Shown one piece after another: positions 5,978 to 11,293 of a stretch of DNA of 11,293 nt; position 1 is the first letter of the stretch; each line of letters starts with the position of its first letter. A program made the translations under genes and the position numbers. The notes under the pieces are model-generated. The model ran no database searches, was not told the DNA's origin, and saw nothing but the letters and a program-made list of their open reading frames with translations. This DNA is from Verrucomicrobiota bacterium (lineage in GTDB: Bacteria; Verrucomicrobiota; Verrucomicrobiia; Chthoniobacterales; UBA10450). Where the stretch lies: contig QHOD01000100.1 of assembly GCA_003218615.1 (NCBI GenBank), positions 1 through 11,293 of the forward strand, written 5' to 3'.

Positions 5978-6763
5978 TCACATCTCATGTCTGATCGCCC
6001 AAAGATCGTGAAAGATCGGCTTGAACAGCGATTCCTTTAGAAACGGCACGCCCGGCGATCCACCCGTGCCCTTCTTTGCCCCAATGGTTCGCTCAACCAA
6101 TTTGATGTGCCGGTACCGCCACTCTTGCAACCCCTCGTCGAAGTCCGTCATCAATTCGAAAAGGATCGAGCATTCCGGTGCGCTCTTGTAAAGCCGCAGT
6201 ATTTCCTTCTGCACTTGCTCATTGGGCTCGTTCGTCTGGGTGAGGTCGCGATTCTTCAGATCAGCGGGAATCCGGCCGCCGCGCGTCGCGAGGAAATCGT
6301 AAAAGTGATCGACCACCGTTCGTTCGCCCAACAGTTGTTGCAGCCGCTCATAACCCGGAAAATCTGGCCGAACGTACCGCAGCGTCGATTCGCGCTTGTA
6401 TCCGAGCACGAACTCAATTTCCCGAAACTGGATCGACTGGAATCCGGATGCCGTCTCGAGTCGGTCGCGGAAACTCGAGAACGACGACGGCGTCATCGTC
6501 TCCAGAATGTCTATCTGCGCAACGAGGACCTTCATGATCGTTCGAACGCGTTTGAACGTATGAATTGCGCCGAACAAATCGCCCGCGGAGAAATCTCTCT
6601 TTATCTTCTCAAACTCATGGAGCAACTCCTTGAACCACAGCTCGTACGTCTGATGGATGATGATGAACAGCATCTCGTCGTGCTCGGCCGGGGTTGAGCG
6701 CGGCTTCTGCAGCGTGAGCAGCTTCTCCAAATCGAGATAACTGGCATAGGTAAGCGGCGGCAT
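5978..6763 (-). CDS. kynA: Tryptophan 2,3-dioxygenase
   Basis: A 261-residue cytoplasmic heme enzyme that oxidises L-tryptophan to N-formylkynurenine, the first step of the kynurenine pathway. The ATG at 6763 is chosen because the family's conserved N-terminus begins at once (PPLTYASYLDLEKLL). The frame stays open to an ATG at 6895, but those 44 extra residues are low in family character and would run through an inverted repeat and part of a hexamer array. Key elements: Phe33 and His37 in HDEMLFIIIHQTYELWF; SFSSFRDRLETASGFQS with Arg99 for the substrate carboxylate; axial heme His219 in RYRHIKLVERTIG; and the GTGGSPG loop at 232-238. All appear intact. No clear Shine-Dalgarno is seen. It faces nbaC and ACMSD on the other strand, so the pathway genes here are not one operon. 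Confidence 0.94.
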   Translation of the reverse strand: MPPLTYASYLDLEKLLTLQKPRSTPAEHDEMLFIIIHQTYELWFKELLHEFEKIKRDFSAGDLFGAIHTFKRVRTIMKVLVAQIDILETMTPSSFSSFRDRLETASGFQSIQFREIEFVLGYKRESTLRYVRPDFPGYERLQQLLGERTVVDHFYDFLATRGGRIPADLKNRDLTQTNEPNEQVQKEILRLYKSAPECSILFELMTDFDEGLQEWRYRHIKLVERTIGAKKGTGGSPGVPFLKESLFKPIFHDLWAIRHEM

Positions 6764-6795
6764 GTGGCAATGCTGCGCGCGGCGCGGACGCGCGT

Positions 6796-6829
6796 CAATG
6801 CGCGATGTCTGGGGAGCACACGCGCATTG
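6796..6829. promoter_or_regulatory. 9-bp perfect inverted repeat upstream of kynA
   Basis: CAATGCGCG (6796-6804) and CGCGCATTG (6821-6829) are exact inverse complements around a 16-base spacer. The repeat lies 33 to 66 bases upstream of the chosen kynA ATG. It could be a leader hairpin or an operator for a dimeric regulator. No T-run follows, so it is not an obvious attenuator. The site is direct observation; a role in kynA control is inference. Confidence 0.45.
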
Positions 6830-6877
6830 CGTACTGGCGATGCCGTGCTCGGCGTCGCGAACTTTCGTTGAAAAGTC

Positions 6878-6907
6878 GATCACGAGCGGGAGCAAGAGTG
6901 AGAGTAG
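6878..6907. repeat. 6-bp degenerate tandem array upstream of kynA
   Basis: Five consecutive hexamers read GATCAC, GAGCGG, GAGCAA, GAGTGA, GAGTAG; four begin with GAG. The array lies in the 233-bp gap between the kynA start and the Rieske oxygenase stop. The same period and GAG-rich composition recur inside the Rieske gene at 7327-7350. Confidence 0.6.
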
Positions 6908-6934
6908 AAATCTGCTGCCTCACTGATCTCCGCA

Positions 6935-6997
6935 TTGGATGTTGGATGTTCGGCGTTTTCCTCTGAACCCCGATCTCCGACTTCTGATCTCTGGAGT
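6935..6997. repeat. 7-bp degenerate tandem array, nine units, abutting the Rieske gene stop
   Basis: Reading from 6935 in steps of seven gives TTGGATG, TTGGATG, TTCGGCG, TTTTCCT, CTGAACC, CCGATCT, CCGACTT, CTGATCT, CTGGAGT. The first two are identical and the later ones centre on CTGATCT. An out-of-phase CTGATCT also occurs at 6923-6929. The array reaches the first base of the Rieske oxygenase stop codon (TGA, 6997-6999 on the minus strand), so it makes up its 3' untranslated region and part of the kynA upstream region. Confidence 0.7.
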
Positions 6998-8139
6998 CAC
7001 CGCATGTAACGTAAATACTCCCGGTCCCACGCCGCCGGAATACTTTCGCGAGAACTATACGGCCCTGGCTCATACACTCGCGACACGATGCCCTGCTGGC
7101 TCAATTCACACACGTGCCAGTCCTGCCTGTTCGTCATGTCCCAAAACTCGATCGCATCATCCGGGTTAAAATCCGCGCGATCAAATGCCTCCGGATGAAA
7201 AAACCAATCACACAAAATGAGGGTCCGTTCCGGCGACTGCGGCCAGAGCTGATGCACCATCACGTATTCCGGGTGCATGCTCAGGAGCATGTTCGGGAAA
7301 ATCGAATAATAAAACACCCGCTGTTTCTCTTCCTCTCCCTCTTCCTCTTCTTCTTTCACTGGGAACGCACATGCATCCCCGCTCATGGTCAGGCTCCTGC
7401 CTTTGTTGATCGACATGAACCCGCCGAGGAATGGCCCTTTGGCGAGATCGTTCTCCGCCGAATCGTAGGGCGAAACTTTCGATAACATTGGATGGACGCC
7501 CGGGCAGTGATAGCACTCCGAATAATTTTCGAACATCAACTTCCAATTGGCCCGCACGTCGTACTCGATCCGTTTCGCCGACCGCAGCTTCGCCAAATTC
7601 CAGTGAGAAAATTTTCCGGCCAACGGCGCAAACCATTCCTCCAGCGGAGTAGGGGAGTCTCCCAGATTAACAAAAATGAATCCTTCCCACAACGCGAGGT
7701 TCACCGCGTGCAGTGAATAATCTGCCTTGTCGAACCCCGGAACGTCGTCCATGTGCGGCGCACCGAGGAGACGCCCGTCCAACCCGTACGTCCATGCGTG
7801 ATACGGACACTGAATCGCGGACAAACGTCCGTTTCTGTCTTCGCGAAGTCGGGTGCCACGGTGACGGCATACGTTGTAAAAGCCATGCACTTCTCCGCCT
7901 TTATCACGAACGATGACCAAAGATTCGCGCGCGACCTCCGCGACCAAATAATCGCCAGCTTTAGCAAGTTCGCCTTGGTGCCCAACCAAGACCCATTGCT
8001 TCGAAAAAATCTTCTCCTGTTCCTCCGCAAAAACCTCTGGTGAAACAAAATACTTTTGTTCGAGCGTTTTCGCTCCTGCCGCAAAAGTGTCCGCCGTCTT
8101 GCGAAATGTGCGTGTTGCGATTGTTTGACTCAGCGGCAT
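6997..8139 (-). CDS. Rieske non-heme iron oxygenase, large (alpha) subunit
   Basis: A 380-residue ring-hydroxylating-type oxygenase. The Rieske [2Fe-2S] centre is C91-x-H93 (CRHRGTRL) and C111-x-x-H114 (CPYHAWTY). The catalytic iron site is His211 and His216 in NYSECYHCPGVHP, with the likely Asp ligand in NRQDWHVCE (Asp340). The bridging position three residues before His211 is Glu208, whereas naphthalene-dioxygenase types have Asp. Glu there is, to my knowledge, a mark of carnitine, glycine-betaine and choline-type oxygenases, so a quaternary-ammonium or small-amine substrate is favoured over an aromatic one. Residues 262-273 form an acidic insert encoded by a hexamer repeat. ATG at 8139 is preferred; an upstream ATG at 8187 adds 16 unconserved residues. 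No reductase or ferredoxin partner lies in the window. Class is certain; substrate is not. Confidence 0.9.
   Translation of the reverse strand: MPLSQTIATRTFRKTADTFAAGAKTLEQKYFVSPEVFAEEQEKIFSKQWVLVGHQGELAKAGDYLVAEVARESLVIVRDKGGEVHGFYNVCRHRGTRLREDRNGRLSAIQCPYHAWTYGLDGRLLGAPHMDDVPGFDKADYSLHAVNLALWEGFIFVNLGDSPTPLEEWFAPLAGKFSHWNLAKLRSAKRIEYDVRANWKLMFENYSECYHCPGVHPMLSKVSPYDSAENDLAKGPFLGGFMSINKGRSLTMSGDACAFPVKEEEEEGEEEKQRVFYYSIFPNMLLSMHPEYVMVHQLWPQSPERTLILCDWFFHPEAFDRADFNPDDAIEFWDMTNRQDWHVCELSQQGIVSRVYEPGPYSSRESIPAAWDREYLRYMR
7327..7350. repeat. In-frame hexamer repeat encoding an acidic insert in the Rieske oxygenase
   Basis: On the plus strand four consecutive hexamers read CTCTTC, CTCTCC, CTCTTC, CTCTTC, followed by more pyrimidine-rich sequence. 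On the coding (minus) strand this gives GAA/GAG codons with one GGA, hence the Glu-run KEEEEEGEEEKQ at residues 262-273. Because the period is six, changes in copy number would keep the reading frame. Confidence 0.7.
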
Positions 8140-8194
8140 GTTCGAATGCTCGCACGCAACGCATACCTGCGTCAATCTGGCCAGCACACTGCCT

Positions 8195-8212
8195 GCCCGC
8201 CTGTGTGCGGGC
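8195..8212. other. GC-rich hairpin between the DUF5069 and Rieske genes
   Basis: GCCCGC (8195-8200) and GCGGGC (8207-8212) form a perfect 6-bp stem with the loop CTGTGT. It lies 64 bases past the DUF5069 stop and 56 bases upstream of the Rieske start. There is no T-run on either side, so it is not a standard intrinsic terminator; it may be a leader structure. Confidence 0.35.
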
Positions 8213-8240
8213 GCCCTCGCGTGTTATGCCACTGAGACCC

Positions 8241-8289
8241 GACCATCAACAATCAGCTCTCAACCATCAACTTTCCTACCTCAACACGG
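8241..8289. repeat. 7-bp degenerate tandem array, seven units, across the DUF5069 stop
   Basis: Units from 8241 are GACCATC, AACAATC, AGCTCTC, AACCATC, AACTTTC, CTACCTC, AACACGG. The consensus is about AACNNTC. The array overlaps the last codons and the stop (8276-8278) of the minus-strand DUF5069 gene and continues into its 3' flank. The same consensus is found in the array on the other side of that gene. Confidence 0.72.
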
Positions 8290-8719
8290 CCTGATGGAAT
8301 TCGTACCAGTCGTCAAGATTATTCAGGTTCACCGCATCTTTCGGGGCAGAAGCGTTATCGGCGATGCCGCATGCGCCCAGAATACCCTTGCGCGTATCGT
8401 CATCGTGATTGTAACCGCGCACGGCAGCGTTGTGCTTCTCGATTGCGTCTCGCGTCAGTGATTTGGCGTTTTTCTTCACCCACGCTTCAAATTGCGGATA
8501 CGTCGGCTTGTTGGTTTTGATGTAATCTCTCACCGCTTGCTCTTCGAGTCCGAGCGCGGCAAGGGTCATCGCATCGAAACCTTTGCCGACCGCCGGATAG
8601 CCGTCAGCAAGTTTACCCGTCGCCTCGAGAGAGACTTTCTGCCACAGGCGCGGGAGATGGACAACGCCAAGTTGACCGGCAACGCCGGAACTGATCAGTG
8701 GAACATAGGTGTCGCTCAT
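8276..8719 (-). CDS. DUF5069-family protein, function unknown
   Basis: A 147-residue soluble protein with no signal peptide or membrane segment. It matches the DUF5069 family as I remember it: an N-terminal YVPLISSGVAGQLGVVHLPR, WQKVSLEATGKLADGYP, a KPTYPQFEAWVKKN segment, RGYNHDDDTRKGILGA and a C-terminal DAVNLNNLDDWYEFH. The conserved His, Asp and Trp residues suggest binding or catalysis, but no function is established to my knowledge. The ATG at 8719 (MSDTYVPL) is preferred; an upstream ATG at 8749 would add ten residues read through a heptamer array. The gene is bracketed by two such arrays with the same consensus. The neighbouring Rieske gene is 136 bp downstream on the same strand, too far to assume an operon. 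Confidence 0.82.
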   Translation of the reverse strand: MSDTYVPLISSGVAGQLGVVHLPRLWQKVSLEATGKLADGYPAVGKGFDAMTLAALGLEEQAVRDYIKTNKPTYPQFEAWVKKNAKSLTRDAIEKHNAAVRGYNHDDDTRKGILGACGIADNASAPKDAVNLNNLDDWYEFHQAVLR

Positions 8720-8733
8720 AATGATGTGATTGT

Positions 8734-8768
8734 AACTCTCAACAACCAATCCTCAACTCTCAACCCCT
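8734..8768. repeat. 7-bp degenerate tandem array, five units, upstream of the DUF5069 gene
   Basis: Exact 7-bp spacing gives AACTCTC, AACAACC, AATCCTC, AACTCTC, AACCCCT; the first and fourth units are identical. It ends 40 bases before the stop of the second L,D-transpeptidase gene and begins 14 bases upstream of the DUF5069 ATG, so it lies in the probable leader of the DUF5069 transcript. Confidence 0.7.
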
Positions 8769-8808
8769 TCGAGAGCCAGCGACGCGAAGACAATTCAATT
8801 CGACTTTC

Positions 8809-9339
8809 CTAAAGTTTTACCACCACCGGTGTCCCGACCCGGGCGGCGTTATAAAACTGGCGCGCTTTCCAATAGGGCATCCTGATGCATCCGTGTGATG
8901 CGGGCACGCCGGGCAGGTAACCCTGGTGCAATCCGTAGCCCGGCGAGAATTCGAGAAAGTAAGGCATCGGGGCGCCGACAAAGTGCGAATGCGGCGGTCG
9001 GCTGTCACGCCTGCTATCAACGTTGGCCTTCACAATTCTTCCAGACGCATCGACGTAATCGCCATAGACGCTGGAGCGATGATCTTCGTCTTTCCGGATG
9101 ACCTGAAAGCGACCAATCGGAGTGCGATATCCTTCTCGACCGCTGGATATGCGGGAGGACGCGGTTCTGTTGTTTCCTCGGTAGAGATAGGCTTCCTGCT
9201 CTCGCAAGCTCACGACAATCGATGGCCGGCCGGAATGCCTCTCCGGCAGGTTCGAGGTGACCAGGTCGCTCACGGTGCCGCAGCCGCTCAAGGCCGCGAG
9301 CGTTGCGGCGAACGCACAAAATTGTGAAAATCGATTCAT
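8809..9339 (-). CDS. L,D-transpeptidase (YkuD) lipoprotein, copy 2
   Basis: A 176-residue exported YkuD-domain protein expected to act on peptidoglycan from the membrane. The ATG at 9339 is chosen because it gives a compact signal peptide (MNRFSQFCAFAATLAALSGC) with a good lipobox, LSGC, and lipidated Cys20. The frame is open to an ATG at 9411 but those 24 residues are not signal-like. The domain begins near residue 39 (PSIVVSLREQEAYLYRG), has the TPIGRFQVI strand, and ends with His138 (GLHQGY) and the catalytic S148-H149-G150-C151-I152-R153. It is clearly paralogous to the copy at 3543-4157: both share the run GDYVD...VK.NVD.R.DSRP...HF.GA.MPY. This copy lacks the Pro/Tyr-rich linker found after the lipid Cys in copy 1. 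Confidence 0.88.
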   Translation of the reverse strand: MNRFSQFCAFAATLAALSGCGTVSDLVTSNLPERHSGRPSIVVSLREQEAYLYRGNNRTASSRISSGREGYRTPIGRFQVIRKDEDHRSSVYGDYVDASGRIVKANVDSRRDSRPPHSHFVGAPMPYFLEFSPGYGLHQGYLPGVPASHGCIRMPYWKARQFYNAARVGTPVVVKL

Positions 9340-9519
9340 TATTTGGATCAGAGCAAGAGCATGCAAAGTCGAAGCATCGTTGCGCATTATCAACAGCGTT
9401 TTGCCGGGCACTCGATGAAATTACCGACCGCAAGATCGGCGAGCGCGCCGCCGTTTTCTTTTCACGGATTTACGCGAATCGGTTGCCTGCCTTCACGACC
9501 GCTGGCAGCGTCATTCATG

Positions 9520-9540
9520 CATCATAAGCGGCTTATGATG
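9520..9540. promoter_or_regulatory. 21-bp near-perfect palindrome (10-bp arms, one central base)
   Basis: CATCATAAGC at 9520-9529 is mirrored by GCTTATGATG at 9531-9540 around a single G. It lies 30 bases past the stop of the ABC permease gene and 181 bases upstream of the second L,D-transpeptidase start, in a 230-bp gap with no gene. The one-base centre suits a dimeric DNA-binding protein better than an RNA hairpin, and no T-run follows in the permease direction. Function is unknown. Confidence 0.5.
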
Positions 9541-9569
9541 GCGACGAAATAGTCAGCAAGATATGGCAA

Positions 9570-11293
9570 CTAATTACGCAACGCTTGAACAGGATCAATC
9601 CGCGTGGCGCGCCGGGCGGGCAGAAAACAGGCGATCAAAGCGACCGCCGTTAGCACAATGAGAGCGGACCCGAATGCGACCGGATCGCGCGGGCTGACTT
9701 TGTAAAGAAGATTGCTCATCAAGCGAGTCAGCATGAGCGCCGCAACGGCTCCGATAACAATTCCCGCCGTCGTTAATCGCAGGCCGCGTGAAATCACCAG
9801 TCGTAAGACATCGCTGGCGCGAGCGCCGAGCGCCATGCGCACGCCAAGCTCACGCGTGCTTTGGGAGACGGAGTAGGACATGACTCCATAGAGCCCGATT
9901 GCAGCGAGGAAGAGCGCCATTCCACCAAAAATCGCCAGCAACGCTGCCGCCAGGCGTTGCGTGTAACTCATGCCATCGACTTGCTCCTGCAAACTGATTG
10001 CGTCCAGCGGCGCGAGATTCGGATCGAATGCATGGATTTCGCGAGCGAGCGGGTTCATCATCGCGGCCGCGCTCTGGTCCGTCCGAATGAGGAAGCCGTT
10101 TTGGACGAAAAAGTTCTGGCGAACCGGCACATAAAAGAATGGCGTCGGCTGCTCGAGCTTGGTCCGGTAGTTCGCATTTTTTGCCACGCCGACGATCTCC
10201 ATCCATTTGTCTTTCACCTTGAGGCGCTGACCAACCGCGTCTTTTCCCGGCCAATATTTTGCCGCCATTGTTTCATTGACGATCGCGACCGGTGGTGCGT
10301 TCTCGTCATCGTTGTGCGTGAATTCGCGGCCGGCCACGATTGGAATTCCGATCGTGGCGAAGTATCCTTCGCTAACTTGATTGTAATCCGCCGCAATCTG
10401 CTCATTGCGCGGCGGCTGATAACCTTCGATCGCCAGCGGTGCTGACGAGTAAACCGAATAGCTGAAAGGCCTGACCCGCGCCAATGCTGCCGATTGAACG
10501 CCGGGCAGTGCCCGGATCCGCTCGAGCAATTGTTCGTAAAAAATTTTGGCCCGATCGGGTTTGTAGCCGGCAGAAAAAAGATCTGCCACCGACACGACGA
10601 CGTTTCGTGTCGAAAATCCCGGATCGGAATTTTGCATTTGTGCCAGGCTTCGGAGCAGTAATCCAGTTCCGGCAATGAGCACAAAACTCAGCGCCACTTG
10701 AACGAAGACAAGCGCCGAGCGCAGTCGCGATCTGCCGCTGCCGCCGACGACACTGGCACCTTCGCTTTTCAGCGCGCCGGAAAGATCGACATGGCTCGCT
10801 TGAATCGCAGGTATCAACGCGAACAGCATTGTCGATCCGATGCAAACCGCTACGCTCAGAGCCAGAACACGCCAGTCGAGCTGTCCGGGATAATCAATTG
10901 TGATGCCTGGAGTGCGGGACGGAGCTATCAGCACCAGAGCGTTGCGGCACCAGTAGGCGACCATGATTCCACCGGCGGCTGCAATTAGAGAAAGAAGGAG
11001 GCCTTCAGTGAAAAGTTGTTTGATCAAACGCCGGCGCCCGGCACCGAGTGCGAGACGCATAGCCATTTCATGACGGCGAATGAGTGAGCGCGCGAGGAGC
11101 AGATTGCTCACGTTCGCGCAGGCGATTAGAAGAACGAAAAACGCGACCCCAGTTGTGATCGCCAGCGTGGGCGACAGATTTCCGACGGCGTTGAATGGCG
11201 TTTTCCACAACGGGAAGAGCTCAAAGCCCTCCCCACGGTTTGTCTCCGGATAATCATTCTCCAAATGTTGGGCAATCGAATTCAGTTCGGCTT
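9570..11293 (-). CDS. MacB/FtsX-type ABC transporter permease (ADOP-like), C-terminal part (5' end outside window)
   Basis: The frame is open to the window edge, so about 573 C-terminal residues of a protein usually near 800 residues are seen. A first FtsX domain is marked by FVLLIACANVSNLLLARSL and RRHEMAMRLALGAGRRRLIKQL. More hydrophobic helices follow (VLALSVAVCIGSTMLFALIPA and VQVALSFVLIAGTGLLL). Next is a periplasmic MacB-type core region of about 200 residues with VVGVAKNANYRTKLEQPTPF. A second FtsX domain has LAIFGGMALFLAAIGLYGV and RELGVRMALGARASDVLRL, and the last helix precedes ARRATRIDPVQALRN. Two FtsX halves in one chain are typical of the 'acidobacterial duplicated orphan permease' group, which often lacks a linked ATPase gene. 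The substrate cannot be inferred. There is no frameshift in the visible part. Confidence 0.9.
   Translation of the reverse strand, partial: AELNSIAQHLENDYPETNRGEGFELFPLWKTPFNAVGNLSPTLAITTGVAFFVLLIACANVSNLLLARSLIRRHEMAMRLALGAGRRRLIKQLFTEGLLLSLIAAAGGIMVAYWCRNALVLIAPSRTPGITIDYPGQLDWRVLALSVAVCIGSTMLFALIPAIQASHVDLSGALKSEGASVVGGSGRSRLRSALVFVQVALSFVLIAGTGLLLRSLAQMQNSDPGFSTRNVVVSVADLFSAGYKPDRAKIFYEQLLERIRALPGVQSAALARVRPFSYSVYSSAPLAIEGYQPPRNEQIAADYNQVSEGYFATIGIPIVAGREFTHNDDENAPPVAIVNETMAAKYWPGKDAVGQRLKVKDKWMEIVGVAKNANYRTKLEQPTPFFYVPVRQNFFVQNGFLIRTDQSAAAMMNPLAREIHAFDPNLAPLDAISLQEQVDGMSYTQRLAAALLAIFGGMALFLAAIGLYGVMSYSVSQSTRELGVRMALGARASDVLRLVISRGLRLTTAGIVIGAVAALMLTRLMSNLLYKVSPRDPVAFGSALIVLTAVALIACFLPARRATRIDPVQALRN

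Noticed and set aside
6107..6697. A 196-codon plus-strand frame inside kynA
   Set aside because: It lies wholly opposite tryptophan 2,3-dioxygenase, which has intact heme and substrate residues.
9303..9552. Two plus-strand frames of about 70 codons in the gap before the ABC permease
   Set aside because: No domain, signal peptide or ribosome site supports them. They overlap each other and the transpeptidase 5' end.
1..11293. CRISPR array, tRNA, rRNA, phage or defence genes
   Set aside because: No exact long direct repeats with regular spacers, no tRNA-like clover-leaf with CCA context, and no nuclease, toxin or phage structural motifs were seen. The short-period arrays have 6-7-bp degenerate units, unlike CRISPR.

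Overview
The window looks like a chromosomal stretch from a soil- or freshwater-type Verrucomicrobiota bacterium, probably Chthoniobacterales-like. This is inferred from the mix of genes: a FecR-type surface protein, a DUF5069 protein, an orphan MacB/FtsX-type permease and paired YkuD lipoproteins. The gaps also carry degenerate 6- and 7-bp tandem repeats and twin-hairpin elements of a kind I associate with that phylum. No search could be run, so the placement is tentative. There is no rRNA, tRNA, CRISPR array or intact mobile element.

Layout. (1) 1-1939, envelope genes: the C-terminal end of a FecR-domain protein (+), a TPR/LysM lipoprotein (-), and a short secreted protein of probable thioredoxin-like fold (+) whose start lies back-to-back with the lipoprotein start. 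(2) 1943-3121: a MoeZ-type ThiF/E1 plus rhodanese fusion (-). (3) 3122-3542: a gene-poor gap with a possible relic of a REP-associated transposase. (4) 3543-4157: an L,D-transpeptidase lipoprotein (-). (5) 4308-6763, the metabolic core: 3-hydroxyanthranilate 3,4-dioxygenase and ACMS decarboxylase (both +), converging on tryptophan 2,3-dioxygenase (-). (6) 6997-8139: a Rieske non-heme iron oxygenase (-). (7) 8276-8719: a DUF5069 protein (-). (8) 8809-9339: a second L,D-transpeptidase lipoprotein (-), paralogous to the first. (9) 9570 to the window end: the C-terminal ~573 residues of an ADOP/MacB-like ABC permease (-).

How the genes work together. Three enzymes belong to the oxidative kynurenine pathway. 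KynA opens the indole ring of tryptophan. The 3-hydroxyanthranilate dioxygenase makes 2-amino-3-carboxymuconate semialdehyde (ACMS). ACMSD decarboxylates ACMS and so diverts carbon from quinolinate/NAD synthesis towards 2-aminomuconate catabolism. Formamidase, kynurenine monooxygenase and kynureninase are not in the window. The Rieske oxygenase has no known place in this pathway; its ligand pattern points to quaternary-ammonium-type oxygenases.

The most unusual feature is in the non-coding DNA. Period-7 arrays sit at the 3' ends of kynA, the Rieske gene and the DUF5069 gene, and one lies upstream of the DUF5069 start. A period-6 array lies upstream of kynA, and a second period-6 tract is translated as an acidic Glu-rich insert in the Rieske protein. 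A twin-hairpin element ends four bases before the ACMSD start. I see no convincing new defence or mobile system here.
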